Below are positions 24,886 through 36,391 of a DNA stretch of 64,000 bases, in pieces. A program made the position numbers and the translations under genes. Origin of the DNA: Cucumis sativus (lineage: Eukaryota; Streptophyta; Magnoliopsida; Cucurbitales; Cucurbitaceae); contig NC_026660.2 in assembly GCF_000004075.3 (NCBI RefSeq), positions 27,841,498-27,905,497 on the forward strand, given 5' to 3'. Position 1 is the stretch's first letter. Each line of letters opens with the position of its first letter. Below the pieces are notes generated by a model. The model was not told the origin of the DNA. It saw only the letters and a list, made by a program, of their open reading frames with translations, and made no database searches.

Positions 24886-25346
24886 TTAGACAAGACAACC
24901 TTTAAGGACGATGCCTTGGCTGTAGGACCATAAGCTTAAGGGCATCCATATGAGACACCACCACCCCACCAGTTTGGGGTGAAATGTTCCATCCCTAAAC
25001 ACAAAGTACAAATAGCAGGCCCATAAAGATCAAAACAGCATCAAGAACACTAGATAACAAACAGTTGAAGAGGCTCCGCCAGTGACTGCAAGCAAAAACC
25101 TTGTTTCCAAGCCAAATCAGAAGAGTAGCTATCGGACTGGCTAAAATAAACTATTTGATAGATTGATAGGCCACAAGAGGTTTGGCCAGAACGAAGAAAA
25201 ATCATAAAAGGAGATGGTTGTTGGAACAACTCCTATGGGTTGGGCTACCGGAAGCGAATACTGTTTCACTATATACATCCTGGGAGTGGTCAGCAAGAGA
25301 CACCCATAGACATCACAAGCTGCATAATTATCGTTGCACCTAACAC
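24886..25346 (-). pseudogene. Decayed last exon of an oligopeptide transporter (OPT) gene
   Basis: Read on the minus strand, pieces line up in order with the last exon of the intact OPT gene at 30812. It opens after a CAG acceptor (25347-25349) with VLGATII (intact gene VVGTVVS). Next come a frame with LLLTTP and KQYSLPVAQP (intact WLMATIP and [10 protein letters not shown]), then SPIATLLIWLGNKVF (intact [12 protein letters not shown]), LLSSVLDAVLIFMGLL (intact [16 protein letters not shown]) and a WWGG...YGCPL end. These pieces lie in different frames with stops between them, and two blocks of the exon are deleted. It is a dead paralogue in the same orientation about 6 kb from the live gene, with the calmodulin methyltransferase between them. 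Upstream OPT exons were not found to the right of 25349. Confidence 0.75.
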
Positions 25347-25349
25347 CTG

Positions 25350-26406
25350 ATAAAGTAGTCCTTTCTTCTTCATAGGATTTCGGAACAAATAAAAGAATAT
25401 GAGTATTTGAGCAGAGTAAGCAAGCTAAGTCTTTTACAATTATTTGTCCGTTAAAAAATGTTTTAGTTTGGTATTTGATCAAATCAACTTTGACCTTTAA
25501 ATTTTTTAGTATTTTTTATGTTATATAATAACTACTACTTTTATTAAGAGTAAAAATGAAAGAATGCAAGGGCATATATAAAAACCAAAGCCCACAAATA
25601 AAGGTAATACTTTGTTAGAAGAGTTAGATTTGTAGTTAAAATTAAGGATTGTTGAAGCTTTAGGAAGATGCTTTATGTGAATGGTTTTATGGTGTTGAGC
25701 TTTATTTTGCATGAAATTTGATACTTTCTCCTTTGGTGCCAGAACTAAGTATTTTGGCTTCTTAGCTTTGGGTTAGATAAGTTGGTTTTTCCTGGGTGAG
25801 ATAAATGTAGTCATTTTATGGTCAGAAGTGCAGGTTCTGCTGTGGCTAGAATCGGCAAGTTGATTTTCGAACAATTTCATATTTGGGCTCTGATAAAGGG
25901 AATAACTAAACTTTGTAAGTTCAAATTCAAAAAATCAAAGTAAAGAAATTAAAACTTCAATATGGAAATTCACTCACTTCTAAATACAATGGAATAAAGA
26001 TTGAATAATGAATACTCTTTTTCTCTCTCGTTTAGTATGGAGAAGAAAGTATGTTGGAAGGTAACATGAGCCATAACATTTCTCGAGAGGTAGACAGTGG
26101 CTAATCCAAAAAAATTGTTGATGGAGGGCTTTATACAAAAAATGTAAAAAGATTGTAAAGAGAGACTTAAATCTGGGTCTAGAGGGGCAGAAACTAGCAA
26201 TTTTGATATTATGGCAATTTGTAATATAAAGAACATAAAGTTGAAGAGGGGCTTGAACCCTATGAGTCTTAACCAAATTCGCCCAGGGGGGAGGGTCTTC
26301 ATACATTAACCGAGTATGAGACTTTCCAAGAAATGTGATAGGACAAAGTGTCTCATAGACAATAACTAAGTTTTTTTTTAAAGAAAAAAAAATCTCAAAG
26401 TATATC
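25350..26406. other. Intergenic, no gene recognised
   Basis: Mixed AT-rich sequence. The open frames here resemble no known protein. If the OPT pseudogene ever had more exons they would lie here on the minus strand, but none can be recognised. Confidence 0.4.
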
Positions 26407-26548
26407 AAAAAGTTCTAAGATTGTCAACATGAGCTTTGCTCAACTGGCACCTGTATGTTCCTGTGAACAAGAGATCTCAGGTTCAAATCCCCATCCCTGC
26501 ATTTATTACAATACCTTTGCAAAAAAAACAAAAAAAGTTCTAAAATTG
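26407..26548 (+). mobile_element. tRNA-derived SINE with 17-bp target-site duplication
   Basis: The body at about 26424-26531 has an A-box-like GCTCAACTGG (26438-26447) and a B-box GGTTCAAATCC (26480-26490), as in a Pol III promoter, and ends in an A-rich tail with poly(A) character. It is flanked by direct repeats AAAAAGTTCTAAGATTG (26407-26423) and AAAAAGTTCTAAAATTG (26532-26548), 16 of 17 identical. That is the hallmark of LINE-assisted retroposition. At about 108 bases the element is short. The SINE family was not identified with certainty. Confidence 0.8.
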
Positions 26549-26961
26549 AAGTTGTATTTCAATCCTAAATATGATTTGATAAAACAAAATTTAACAAACA
26601 GAAGAAAATATATTTTACAGGGAGGGAAAGGGCTTCTAGGATAGCCTACATATTAAAACGGGCCCAAATCAATCACAATTGCTTATCAGAGCCATATCAT
26701 ATTTAATAACAGGTACTCAACAATTTCAACTAAAATAAATGATAAGTTTGATCCTTACAGAAGTAGGAAGGGTCCTGCTTTGCCATTCTTCTGCTTCGGC
26801 ATCGTCCTTTTGATAGAACAGAAGAGCTTTGTTCACTCTAATGCATGGAAACTAAGAATTATGAACGCTTTGTCTATATATCAAGGTGGGTGGATGAGAG
26901 GGTAACTTCTTGGTGACTAAATGGGTGGGGAAAAGGTGGAAATATAATGGACAATAAGAGT

Positions 26962-29546
26962 TCAGAGAGTAATTCTGACCAATAGTGGATAGCAATGATC
27001 TTTTTCATATCCAGGCCAGGAGTCATCACCATTAGAGAATTTCTCGTGTAGTTTCCAAACTTCAGCATCATACTTCTCTGTCACACTGAAATGCAGGCCA
27101 TTGGCTTTGATTTCCTCTAGAAACTTCATGAGTGAGTCACCTCTTTTGGGGCTGAAAAATATAGCTTCTGATGACTCCGCTTTCTTCAACAAGGACATGA
27201 CCGTTCGAGCAAGACCTCTATGGTATTCTTTAAAAAAAGTGCTGTTTAAAAATTATGAATAAAAATGGACGTAAATAACTACGACAATGAGAGGAGTGAG
27301 AAGAATAACGTTGTTCTGTAGAAGGCTTCTTTGGCTTAATCAATCCAAGACTTTTCGTTGATAAAAGTTGTAAAGATCAAAAAATAATTAAAATCGTTGA
27401 GAGGAGGAGTTTTTGATTCATGTGCATAAATGATTTTTTTTTTCAAATACATGATAAAGAAGATAAAGGAGTATCAAGGGCACTAGTCTTCCTTAGATTT
27501 AAATCGACGAAACATTTATGGTAAGGTATTGGATTGAGATTGAAAGGACATAAACTTACCAGTCACTGGCGATAATGAGATCAAAACTGTCGGATATATT
27601 TGAGACGTTTTCCTGATTCCAATGCAACGTCAAAGAATCCACTCTGGTGCCACCAAATGCTTTAGAGTTCATTGCTATATTATGCTGAATATCTAGGTGC
27701 TAGAGTAGGAATCATCAAGTCTAAGGGAAAAAGGTGCTAATGCTTTACCAAACTTGTAATCACAGAAAATAATAGATTTCACTGCTGATAAAAAGAAAAC
27801 CACTAGAATATAGAAAGAATTATTGAGGATACATTCAACTACTTGAGGATTTCCGTCTGTGATAACCACTTCTGATGCTTCTGTACTTGCAGCAACAACT
27901 AATCCAGCCAAGCCATAGCCAGATCCAAGTTCAATAACTCTCTTACATCTGTAGAATTGGATTCAAAGGGAAATCCCAGAAGATCATTTAAAATATGGCT
28001 TTACTTGAAAGTACCCATTGAAAACTTAATCCCTCCTAACCACAGGCCTGTGATAGGTATCAAGCATCCAGAGAACAGAGACCGTATCTTAAGCTTCAGA
28101 ACTGAAAAGGTTTGTTAGAAGGGGATGTGCAACATTGTTGAACTAACCTAAATAGGTCCGAATGCAACAAACAGAAGTAAGCAAGAACATCTTCTGATGG
28201 CCAATGACCTGTGCAGGAAAATTCGCCCATCAGACTAGACGTACAGCTAAAAATAAAATACACTAAATGAGCAAGAAGAACAAGTGTCTGTTCAGCAGTG
28301 TAATCAATCAGGGCTAAAGCACTGAACCTTACTAAAATGGTAAGTGGACCTGAGAAGAAAATCATAAAAACCTTTCATTCAATTTTTTATTTTAAAAAAG
28401 GTCATACTATATTTATGTCTAGATTTTAAGATTAACTTCGTTATGCAAAATATATTTTCAAATATTTTATTTTGATCACTTAACCTTTCTACGAAAAACT
28501 TGTTTTGATCCTAGTCAAAAACTTGTGCTGCATTCAACAAAAAATTTGTATGGAACCGTTACTTACATTCCAATCCACATGTATAGGTTCTGGTAGTGAA
28601 TTTGAAAACAAACATCTCACAATTTATATTAAATACTAAACGACAACAAATTCCAAAATAGATTTGCAAACTTGAGAAATCAAAACATAAAATCTCAAAC
28701 AATAGCACACAAAAAAAGTACCAAGATTGCACAACGACAATCAATTTGAACTTTGCGACAAATTTAAGACATTCCGGTCGAACTCAGTCAAATTTACAGA
28801 ATCACCTACGTGATCTTGTTCTATCCGACGGACCATACTTATACCTACAGGCCGACAAACAAGAAATTGGCAAGTATTCCACTACAGTAATATTTAATGA
28901 ACTAAAACAAGTAAAACCTAACATTTTCGATGAGAGAGAGAGAGAGAGAGAACTAACAAACAAGTCCGGTGTTGTCAATTTCATACTTATTACAGATCTT
29001 GAAGTCATCAAGGTCGGCAACATCGTCCATTCTTTGCCTGTATAAGCATTCCACGACCAGTAACAATAATGTACGATATGCTTGGAACTGTTCAAATTTT
29101 CTACCAACAAAATTGAAACGAAACGAAACGAAATAAAAGGAAAACAAGTACAGAGTATATTATCGGGAGCTGACTTGAGGAAAAGTTTGGAGGCTCCATC
29201 AATAGGCAAGGTGTAGCACACGCGTCGATCCCGACGGTGATCGTAGCAATGAGATACAGCAAAACCACCCGCGCCTTCGTCTTCAATGTCGTCCGCTATA
29301 GATGAGGGAATCAAATTGAAGCCGTTTTTCGTCCTTCTAGAAATATGCTCAGTGTCGATTTCAGACTGATCCTCTGTCGAAACAACGAAAAGTTAAATCG
29401 GAAGTGAATATCTGTAAACAGTGATGGAGCAGTGAATGAAAAAGCAAAAGGATACCACTGCGGGAGGAAGAACGAGGAATAAGCGCTTGCCGGAGAATTT
29501 TCCATCTCAGAGAAGAAGCCTTGAGGATTGGTTTATTGGTATCCAT
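26962..29546 (-). CDS. Calmodulin-lysine N-methyltransferase, seven exons, 319 aa
   Basis: Exons in transcript order: 29546-29456, 29373-29175, 29037-28958, 28208-28148, 27948-27833, 27692-27560, 27241-26962; total 960 bases. All introns are GT-AG; the donor after exon 2 (GTCAGC) is weak. The protein starts MDTNKPILKASSLRWKILRQ. It holds a class I SAM-binding motif VIELGSGYGLAGLV at about residues 148-161, the acidic VVITDGNPQVVE strand, LIIASDCTFF, and the C-terminal block ending DDSWPGYEKDHCYPLLVRIT, which is characteristic of plant CaM KMT. The enzyme trimethylates one calmodulin lysine using SAM; in Arabidopsis it affects root growth and stress responses. The assignment rests on remembered similarity along the whole length. 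A (GA)n tract lies in intron 3. Confidence 0.92.
28931..28950. repeat. (GA)n microsatellite in intron 3 of the calmodulin methyltransferase gene
   Basis: A pure GA run of about 20 bases directly next to the donor of exon 3 (the exon ends at 28958 on the minus strand, so the tract starts about eight bases into the intron). Length change here could influence use of that donor. Confidence 0.8.
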
Positions 29547-30221
29547 TTTTTGCATCTCTTCCCGCCACCGCAATGCGACTGAACAACCGATAAACTTCGG
29601 TCACCATGTGATGCCAAGGGATGGTTAGATCCGACGGTTGAGAACGAAACGACGTCGGATTGGAAACAAGTATTCCATTTTGTGCACTTCACCCTTTTCA
29701 TAATATTCCACCTAACAAATTTTACATTATATTCTTTTTTACTCCATTTTTTAAAACAATTTAATCCTTTTTGTATGTAAGTTAAGAGTGAAATCAATGG
29801 ACATTGAGTATAATTGAATTCAAACCTTCCACTTTCATAATGAAATCTCACACTTTGCCCAAATAACGTTGGCTTGGTTAAACAAAAATTATAATCTCTA
29901 GGTTGAATTAACTTTTTCAACTATGAGAAAAATATAATACTCTTCAAACTTTTAATTTTCTCTTCAATATATCAACTTTTCAATTTTATTAGTCTTCTAC
30001 TAGAGTTTATAATACAATTAGGTTTTTGTTTGACATAAAATTTAATTCATGTGGCAGTTAATCTTTTATAACAAATTTTAGTTCCTTTTCTATTGAATAT
30101 ACAATTTGAATTCGTGTAGTTCCTTTTCCATTGAAATTTCTTTAATAAAGTTTATTATTATTATTAATTAACCAATTTTGATATAAAAATAACTTGATTT
30201 ATTTCAAAAAATATATAAAAA
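29547..30221. other. Promoter side of the calmodulin methyltransferase gene
   Basis: About 100 bases of GC-richer sequence directly upstream of the start codon give way to AT-rich DNA. No other gene is seen. The open frame 29507-29920 on the minus strand has no recognisable similarity. Confidence 0.4.
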
Positions 30222-30690
30222 ATAAAATTAAACATAAGAAGTAAAAAAAAAAACTAAAATTAAACAAAATAGCAGCTTGTAGTATCCAGTCAGTGTTAGG
30301 TATTATTAACAATAAAAGTAGTTAGACTGTTATTTTCTGTTGTATTAGTTGTATTAGTTAATCTGTTATTTTCGGTTGTATTAGTTAATCTGTTAGACAG
30401 TTATCAGTTGCTGCCAAGCATCTATAAATACCAAGCTTGGTTGATGTAAATATCTTCGACATTATGAAATAAAGAATTTACTACAGTCAGTAAATCTTTT
30501 CTCCCAAATTCTGCTTCTTCTGTTATGGTATCAGAGCAGGTGGTCTAGGGAGGTCCTGTGTTCAAGCCCCTGCATTGTTGTTTCCTCCCTAATTAAACAT
30601 AAAATTAAACATAAGAAGTAAAAAAAAAAACTAAAATTAAACAAAATAGCAGCTTGTAGTATCCAGTCAGTGTTAAGTATTAGTAGTTAC
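30222..30690 (+). mobile_element. Copia/TRIM-like LTR remnant with duplicated flank
   Basis: An LTR-like segment starts at about 30294 (TGTTAGGTATTA) and has a TATA-like CTATAAATA (30422-30430). It runs to a primer-binding site TGGTATCAGAGC (about 30526-30537), complementary to initiator methionine tRNA, then a short leader ending at about 30595. The AT-rich flank at 30222-30293, plus the first bases of the LTR, occurs again at 30601-30690, where the LTR copy has a 12-base deletion. This looks like partial tandem duplication of flank plus LTR and not a normal two-LTR element. There is no coding sequence. Confidence 0.65.
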
Positions 30691-30811
30691 ATTCTCCTCC
30701 CATTAGAACAGACTTAGGACTATTTCCTATATGAATCAACTGATTTTCTTTTTCAGCTCAAAAATAAATATCAATGAACTATATTACATTGAAACTCACC
30801 ATTACCAGCAA

Positions 30812-33800
30812 CTAATAATGGACAGGACAATCTTTAACAATGACTCCTGGTGCCGTAGGGCAGGAAGCCAACGGACAAGCATCTGAATCTCCACCCCACC
30901 ATTGAAGAGATATATGTTGCATTCCCAAACAAAGGTACAGAAGCACACCCATGAATGCCAATCCAGCATCCAGAGCTCCTGATAGCAAATAGTTATGGCG
31001 GCTCCACCACCCACGGTAATGCCGGTAAGCAACAAAGCCTGAAGCAAATCCTATTACAATCCAGCTCGTGTAGTTTACTGCAGTGGCTGGTGGCATATTC
31101 ACCACTGCACCGAGGAGCACCGGCATGGTGATCAGCTTGATCCAATTCTTGTCTGGGAAGGCCTTGTGTGCTAGCCAAACCAAGAGAGGAGACACTGCTC
31201 CAGCTAAGAAAAACCAGTTTAATGATCCATATTGGCCTTGATCCCCGAAGATTCGACGAGGACCAACAAGGCCCCAAATGACTGAGGCGTCGTAGAATAC
31301 ATGGTCACCGGGACATGTCCATGGACTGCCTGCTGGAAGCTTGGCTCGGTCGCATATGTTGGGGATTGTTGCCATAAGCCACCAGGCTGTTCCCAAGTGC
31401 GTCACTGCCGATACCACTGTTCCAACGACCTGATAAAAGGGTTAACGAGAAGGGTGAATGTTAAAACAACTCACAGTTCAGTTTTTTGGGTTTTGGTTCA
31501 TTTCGATCCTAAATGTTAGTGTAATATACTTACAACTTTAATTCCTTTTGGTCCTTATCTTCAAAATGTCTATTTTGTGACTCTACCTTTAAAAAGTAAA
31601 CCGTTGAAAGTATAACTAGAGTCGAGAGTACATGAAGTAGTATTCTACAACAAGAGAACTGAATATTGGTGTCACAGTTCTAGTGCTAACCTGTGCAATG
31701 AACATTTCTCTCGGAGGAATTTTCATGTAATGCCCGAGTTTGAAATCTTGCAAAAATGTGATTGCCTGCTTCATACTTATGTATCCATAAACTTTAAAGC
31801 ACATATTAGCAACAGGGTAGCCAGGATACAAGTAACCGATAATGAATTCAGTGATTACGTTTAATGACGGTGCCTGTTGATCAATAAATTGAAAGTTTAA
31901 ACAACAATGTTACCAGCCTTTTGTATAGCTCATAAACGCATAGAAATTTAGTAGATATCATGGAATGATACCTGATTTGTCAAAGCAGTGATAACTCCAA
32001 CCGGGAGAGTGAAAAACATCGCAAGACCACAAGCAATCAGAACGCCCCACCATGGCAATTGGAGCTGGTTGTTATAGTACTCGCATATGAAAATTGTGAC
32101 TGAAATGTTAACTACAAGAATGCACATGAACCACGATTCAGGAACTTGATCATACTTTCTCATCAACTTTGTATGTACATCCATCAGCTTCTCTTGCAAA
32201 GCTGACCTGCTTAATCTCCATATGTCTCTGCACTGACAAGAACAAATCAGCACGAATCAAATCGAAACCCATTCCCTGTTAGAAGTTCTTGAATTTCGCT
32301 CTAGGGAATGTGATCAAAATCAAGTTTGAAAGATCGCCAACCTCCCATGGAAGAGTAAGACGTGAACAATAGTGGCAGCAAGACAGGCAAAGTTGACACC
32401 ATAGTAGAGAGCAAGGAAGGTACTAAAGCGGAGTGGACCTTCGCGGTTATAAGCATCCACATCAAGACGGAAGTTGGGGTCAATTATAGCAGAGATATTG
32501 TAGTTTTGGCCAGCGGAGGTAAATAATCCATCAGAAAAAATGGGGAATGTCTTAGCATTAAAGAGATCAAGCCAATATGCTAACGGGGTCCCAAGGTAAG
32601 TGACAATGGCAAAACCAGCAGCAACGTTAACAGTGGCAAACCATGGACTGGCAAGAGGGCTCCCAAGATAAGCTGATATGGTGGACCAATCGAAACCAAA
32701 GGCACCGATGCCTAAGCCACGCAGCCCTGAGCCAAGCTGTTGGGCGATTATGGATGTGGGGAACACCCAACAGAGCCAGGACATTGATGTCAACATGGGA
32801 AAGAGATAGCCAGGGAAAATGTAATAACCAAAGCTGCAAGTGAAGGCAACGACAAAGAATTGGTTTCTGCTTAATTTCCCTTTTGGTCTCTCTTCTTTTT
32901 CGTGCAATGCCCTACAATTTCACGGCGATAGCGAACGGTTCGATTACAAGAAAACCAAAGTGCACAATGGGTACCGTTAAATCGCCATTAAACAAAAACT
33001 TAACAAAACGAAACTGGCATTACAAGTATTCATAGTTCAAACACTGCTAATTACAAATTGGAAGCCTAATATATATTATCAATACAACCATCATATTTAA
33101 TCATGCATTCATATTCTTATCAAGGACTAACCTGAAGAGGGATACTTGAACCAGATTTTGTGGCCACCACATGGCGGCCGGCTCAACCAAATATCGCCGG
33201 AAAATACCAGCCCAGCCAAAACCAAGCACTTGAGTGGTCAGCACGACGAGCAACGCTAGAAAGAAGGTGAGTTCCTTCTTGTAGAAGATCTTGATTGCAC
33301 TGACGACATGAATTGCATAGACAGTAGAGGCGCCGGAGTTTGCAAAGATGGTGATGAGGACATGTTCTTTCTGATTGAATGGTCCTGGATTGAGAGTGAA
33401 CTTCCATTTCTTCCCTTCGAAGAATACTTTGTTAGTTAGGGCGGAAGCCAAGAAATGGCCAATGGGAACCACCGCTATTTGGGCGGAAATTGAGGTAACT
33501 GGAAGAGGCTCTTTCCGATAGTAGAAGAATTGATTGAGGAAGGACAGAAGCATACACGCGATTATCCCCAAAATCCACGTCCTGAAAGTGAACGTGGGAA
33601 GTGACGTATCGTCGGTGACCGGAACTGTAAGGGCAACTTGCTCCACAGGAGAATTTTCGACGGGATATGGATCCTCCGACGATGAAGAAACAGAGGTTGA
33701 CCCCGACGCACGCCATTGAGTGATCTGTTTTTCCTGTACTGCACACGAGGAAAAAGGTCAAGTTAGGCCTTTGGAGAAAATTAACAGACCAAAGCAGAAA

Positions 33801-33851
33801 CGAATTGGAGGTCATACTTAGAGGATCCAAAATTTCATGGTCGTCGGCCAT
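30812..33851 (-). CDS. Oligopeptide transporter, OPT family, six exons, 755 aa
   Basis: Exons in transcript order: 33851-33818, 33738-33132, 32911-32342, 32227-31972, 31873-31691, 31429-30812; total 2268 bases, with GT-AG introns throughout. The start is ATG 33851 ([11 protein letters not shown]). A longer in-frame extension has only a TTG start. The family motifs NPG (about residue 127) and KIPPR (about 540-544) are present, with numerous hydrophobic segments between about residues 62 and 735 and a C-terminal cysteine-containing tail ([14 protein letters not shown]). Plant OPTs are proton-coupled carriers of small peptides, glutathione or metal chelates at the plasma membrane; the substrate cannot be read from sequence. 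It looks intact and of normal family length. A dead paralogue of its last exon lies at 24886-25346. Confidence 0.94.
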
Positions 33852-35276
33852 CTTCTCCTCCCCGCCAAAATCATGCAGGTTCAATCGAAGCTCGTGGTGC
33901 TCTTGTAGCCACGAAATCGACTCTGCTTCGATATGGCTGCGTTGACCAAACAATATTGAATGAGAGAGAAGTATCGAAGATAGGAGATGATAAAGGGTTT
34001 GTTGGAGGTCCGGTTTTGATCAGAAGAAGAAGTTGCAATGGTTGATGTCACCGGCGAGGGAGGAAATGGCCATAAGGCGTTTCCCACCGGCGATGGTGCC
34101 TCCGTGCCAACTCCGATGGGAATTTGAAAAGAACGGGACCCGCCAATCCTTTTTAATGAATATTTACGGATTTGTGGTTTAATTCAGAGAACGAGAAATA
34201 GAGAATTTTCAAACGAATTATAATTATCATAAATTTGTTTGGGGGACAATTATTTCTAAAGTTTCAAACATAGGCCTACTCTAAGTCAATTCAATTCGCA
34301 TTCATAAAGAAAAAAGGAAAAGGGAAGTAGATATTTTCTTGTGTTTTTCTTCTTTTTCTTTTTTCATATTTAAAGTGGTTTTAAGAAAGAAATAGTAATT
34401 CAAATGCATGATAGATTATAGAAATTTGTAAATATCAAAAACTGCTGGAAAACCTTTATAAAATATATAAAATATAGTATATTTTCATATTTCACCCACG
34501 CTAATAAATTGAGTCTTATATCTGTAGTCTACTATTTATAGTTTATGAAATTTTACTATATTTTATCCACTTTTTTATTTGAAAATGAATCATACAAATT
34601 TATCTCATGAGAGAATTTAGTTTACCTATTGTAAAAATATATCACCTTTTCAACGTATTTTTTTCCTTCATTTATGGATGTCAAAAATAATAAAAATATC
34701 CATAAAAACAGTTTGTATATATGATAGTTGTAAATATAATATTTATATTAATTAAGTATATAGTAACATTTTAAATAAAATTGTAAATATAGAAAATTTT
34801 GTTAAAATCAATCTATTATTGATAGACTAAAAGTTTCGCTCATAAGACCATTTTGCAAGCTCTAAACCCTAATCACACTATGCATTAAGCATAATTAAAA
34901 TGCGATATAAGGTTTGATGATTTTTTTAAAATTTAATTGGTGGTAAAAGTTGGAATATTGCCTGCTTGTCCCAACTCAAACCCAAGTTTTTTTAAAAAAT
35001 ATTTTATTATTTAACCTTTCTTTTTTTTGTTAATACTAACACTCACAAAAACGTTTTGAAATTTACATATCACATTTTACAACAAAAAGAAAAAGTGAGA
35101 AAAAGAAATTAAACAATTTCACATAATGTTTAAAAAACTAATATCTTAAATGAAAATGATAGAAAAAAAAAAGATAAGAAAAAAAGGTAAGATTATTACA
35201 TATATAACTAACGTAACTAAAATGAAGTATTTATAAAACTAATATACCATATTTATTTGTTAGGTCTTTTAACGGG
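33852..35276. other. Intergenic between OPT gene and transposon island
   Basis: The first 250 bases are GC-richer and probably hold the OPT promoter and leader. The rest is AT-rich with no recognisable gene. Frames overlapping 33881-34087 are not supported as coding. Confidence 0.45.
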
Positions 35277-35999
35277 ATGTACAAAAGTTGGATAAACATT
35301 AGGGATAGATTTTCACTTGAATACAAAGAAGAAGTTTTTCAACTTTTAGAGGCTGCAAAACATCACACAAATAATTATGAAAAAATAAGATATCCATGCA
35401 ATAAATGTATGAATTCAAACTAGGACTTCTTAAAATGTGTGAGGCGACATTTATTAACCACTGGAATAGTCTCATCTTATATAAACTGGGCGTATCATGG
35501 AGAACCATTTACCTTGAACATAGGTATACAAACATTTAGTGAATGAACGAGTAGTAGTTATCCAATATATAATTGATGAAGAAACTACCAATAACCCAAT
35601 AGTTGATGGAGGAACAAGCAGTAACCAGTTAATGAAGAAAATGAAATCTTGAATATGTTGTATGATTTACAAGTTGGTATTGAACAAGTAGAATAGAGTG
35701 AGGAATATCTAGATTTAGAAGAAGACATAACAAACAACGTATTTAATGAGTTATTAAATCAAGCAAGTTGTCAGCTATACCCTAGGTGTTCTGAATTTTC
35801 GTCACTAAATTTTTTGGTTAAAATGATGCACGTCAAAGTTTTCAATGGTTGGAGCAACAAGTCATTCGATATGATGTTAGAGTTAATAAAACGTGTGTTT
35901 CCAATGTGTGGAACTAACATCCCTAGTTCGTTCTATGAAGTCAAACGACAATTGTGTGATTTGGAATTGTGTGATCTTAACGATCCAACACTGAATTAA
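35277..35999 (+). pseudogene. CACTA (En/Spm) transposase remnant
   Basis: From ATG 35277 the frame encodes a transposase-associated domain (MYKSWINIRDRFSLEY, then YPCNKCMN), hits a TAG at 35421-35423, and continues with RRHLLTTGIVSSY and NWAYHGEPF. After another degraded stretch, 35740-35999 encodes the typical TNP2-type segment FNELLNQASCQLYPRCSEFS, then NGWSNKSFDMMLELIKRVFP and SSFYEVKRQLCDL. Stops and small indels separate these blocks. The catalytic domain and the terminal inverted repeats are absent, so it is immobile. It abuts a plant-mobile-domain fragment at about 36030. Confidence 0.8.
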
Positions 36000-36030
36000 G
36001 CTGCTGAATTTCATTCTGGTACCTCGGGCC

Positions 36031-36303
36031 CAGGAGCTACGACAAGCCTGTTGCGCAAAAGCAAAAGAATGCATCACGCTCCAAATCTACTCAGAACCCA
36101 AATGACTCGAAGGTCCAATCTCGAGAATGGTCCTCCAGAGAAAACATGTTATTTACAGAACTTGGCATAAGGGACGATCTGAAGGATGCGACATATTTAG
36201 CCGCTTTTTTATCTTGTTGGTTGTGCCTCTTTGTGTTTTCGAAGAAGGGATCATTTTTTCGCCCTAAAGGGTTTAAGATTGCAAGCTCAATGGCTTACGG
36301 GTC
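36031..36303 (+). pseudogene. Plant mobile domain (PMD) fragment
   Basis: The plus strand encodes SYDKPVAQKQKNASRSKSTQ, then SREWSSRENMLFTELGIRDD and ATYLAAFLSCWLCLFVF, followed by GSFFRPKGFKIASSMAYG. This is the conserved start of PMD proteins, a family of genes and transposon passengers. It is cut off at 36303, exactly where the Copia sequence begins. The matching C-terminal part of such a protein is found in every unit of the array at 40.7-46.9 kb. This is probably the other end of the same antisense frame of the Tat element, separated by the Copia insertion and a deletion. Identification is from memory of the family. Confidence 0.6.
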
Positions 36304-36391
36304 TGAGAAAAACTCATCATAGAATATAAGCAGCTGTTTCTAAAGCATATCCCCAAAAAGAATCTGACATCTGAGAAAAACTCATCATAGA
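36301..36391. repeat. 21-bp direct repeat marking the Copia truncation junction
   Basis: A 21-base segment beginning TCTGAGAAAAACTCATCATA occurs at about 36302-36322 and at about 36372-36392. The right-hand copy is inside the integrase frame; the left-hand copy sits at the junction to the PMD fragment and creates the stop. This is typical filler DNA from templated end-joining. Confidence 0.75.

Noticed and set aside
25141-25482. Minus-strand frame of 113 codons as a separate gene
   Set aside because: Part of it matches, in shifted frame, the decayed OPT last exon, and the rest has no similarity; it is a by-product of that pseudogene.
26431-26500. A tRNA gene
   Set aside because: A and B boxes are present but the cloverleaf arms do not pair; the flanking 17-bp duplications and A-rich tail make it a SINE.
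28746-29045. Plus-strand frame of 99 codons
   Set aside because: Antisense to exon 3 and intron 3 of the calmodulin methyltransferase gene, with no similarity of its own.
30523-30540. A tRNA gene from TGGTATCAGAGC
   Set aside because: This is the complement of the 3' end of initiator tRNA, i.e. a retrotransposon primer-binding site; no tRNA body is present.
33432-33953. Minus-strand 173-codon frame and an upstream extension of the OPT start
   Set aside because: It reads through the intron 1 donor and begins at a TTG; the spliced model from ATG 33851 fits the OPT family length and motifs.
35883-36077. Minus-strand frame across the CACTA/PMD junction
   Set aside because: Antisense to the transposase remnant and crosses a junction between unrelated elements.
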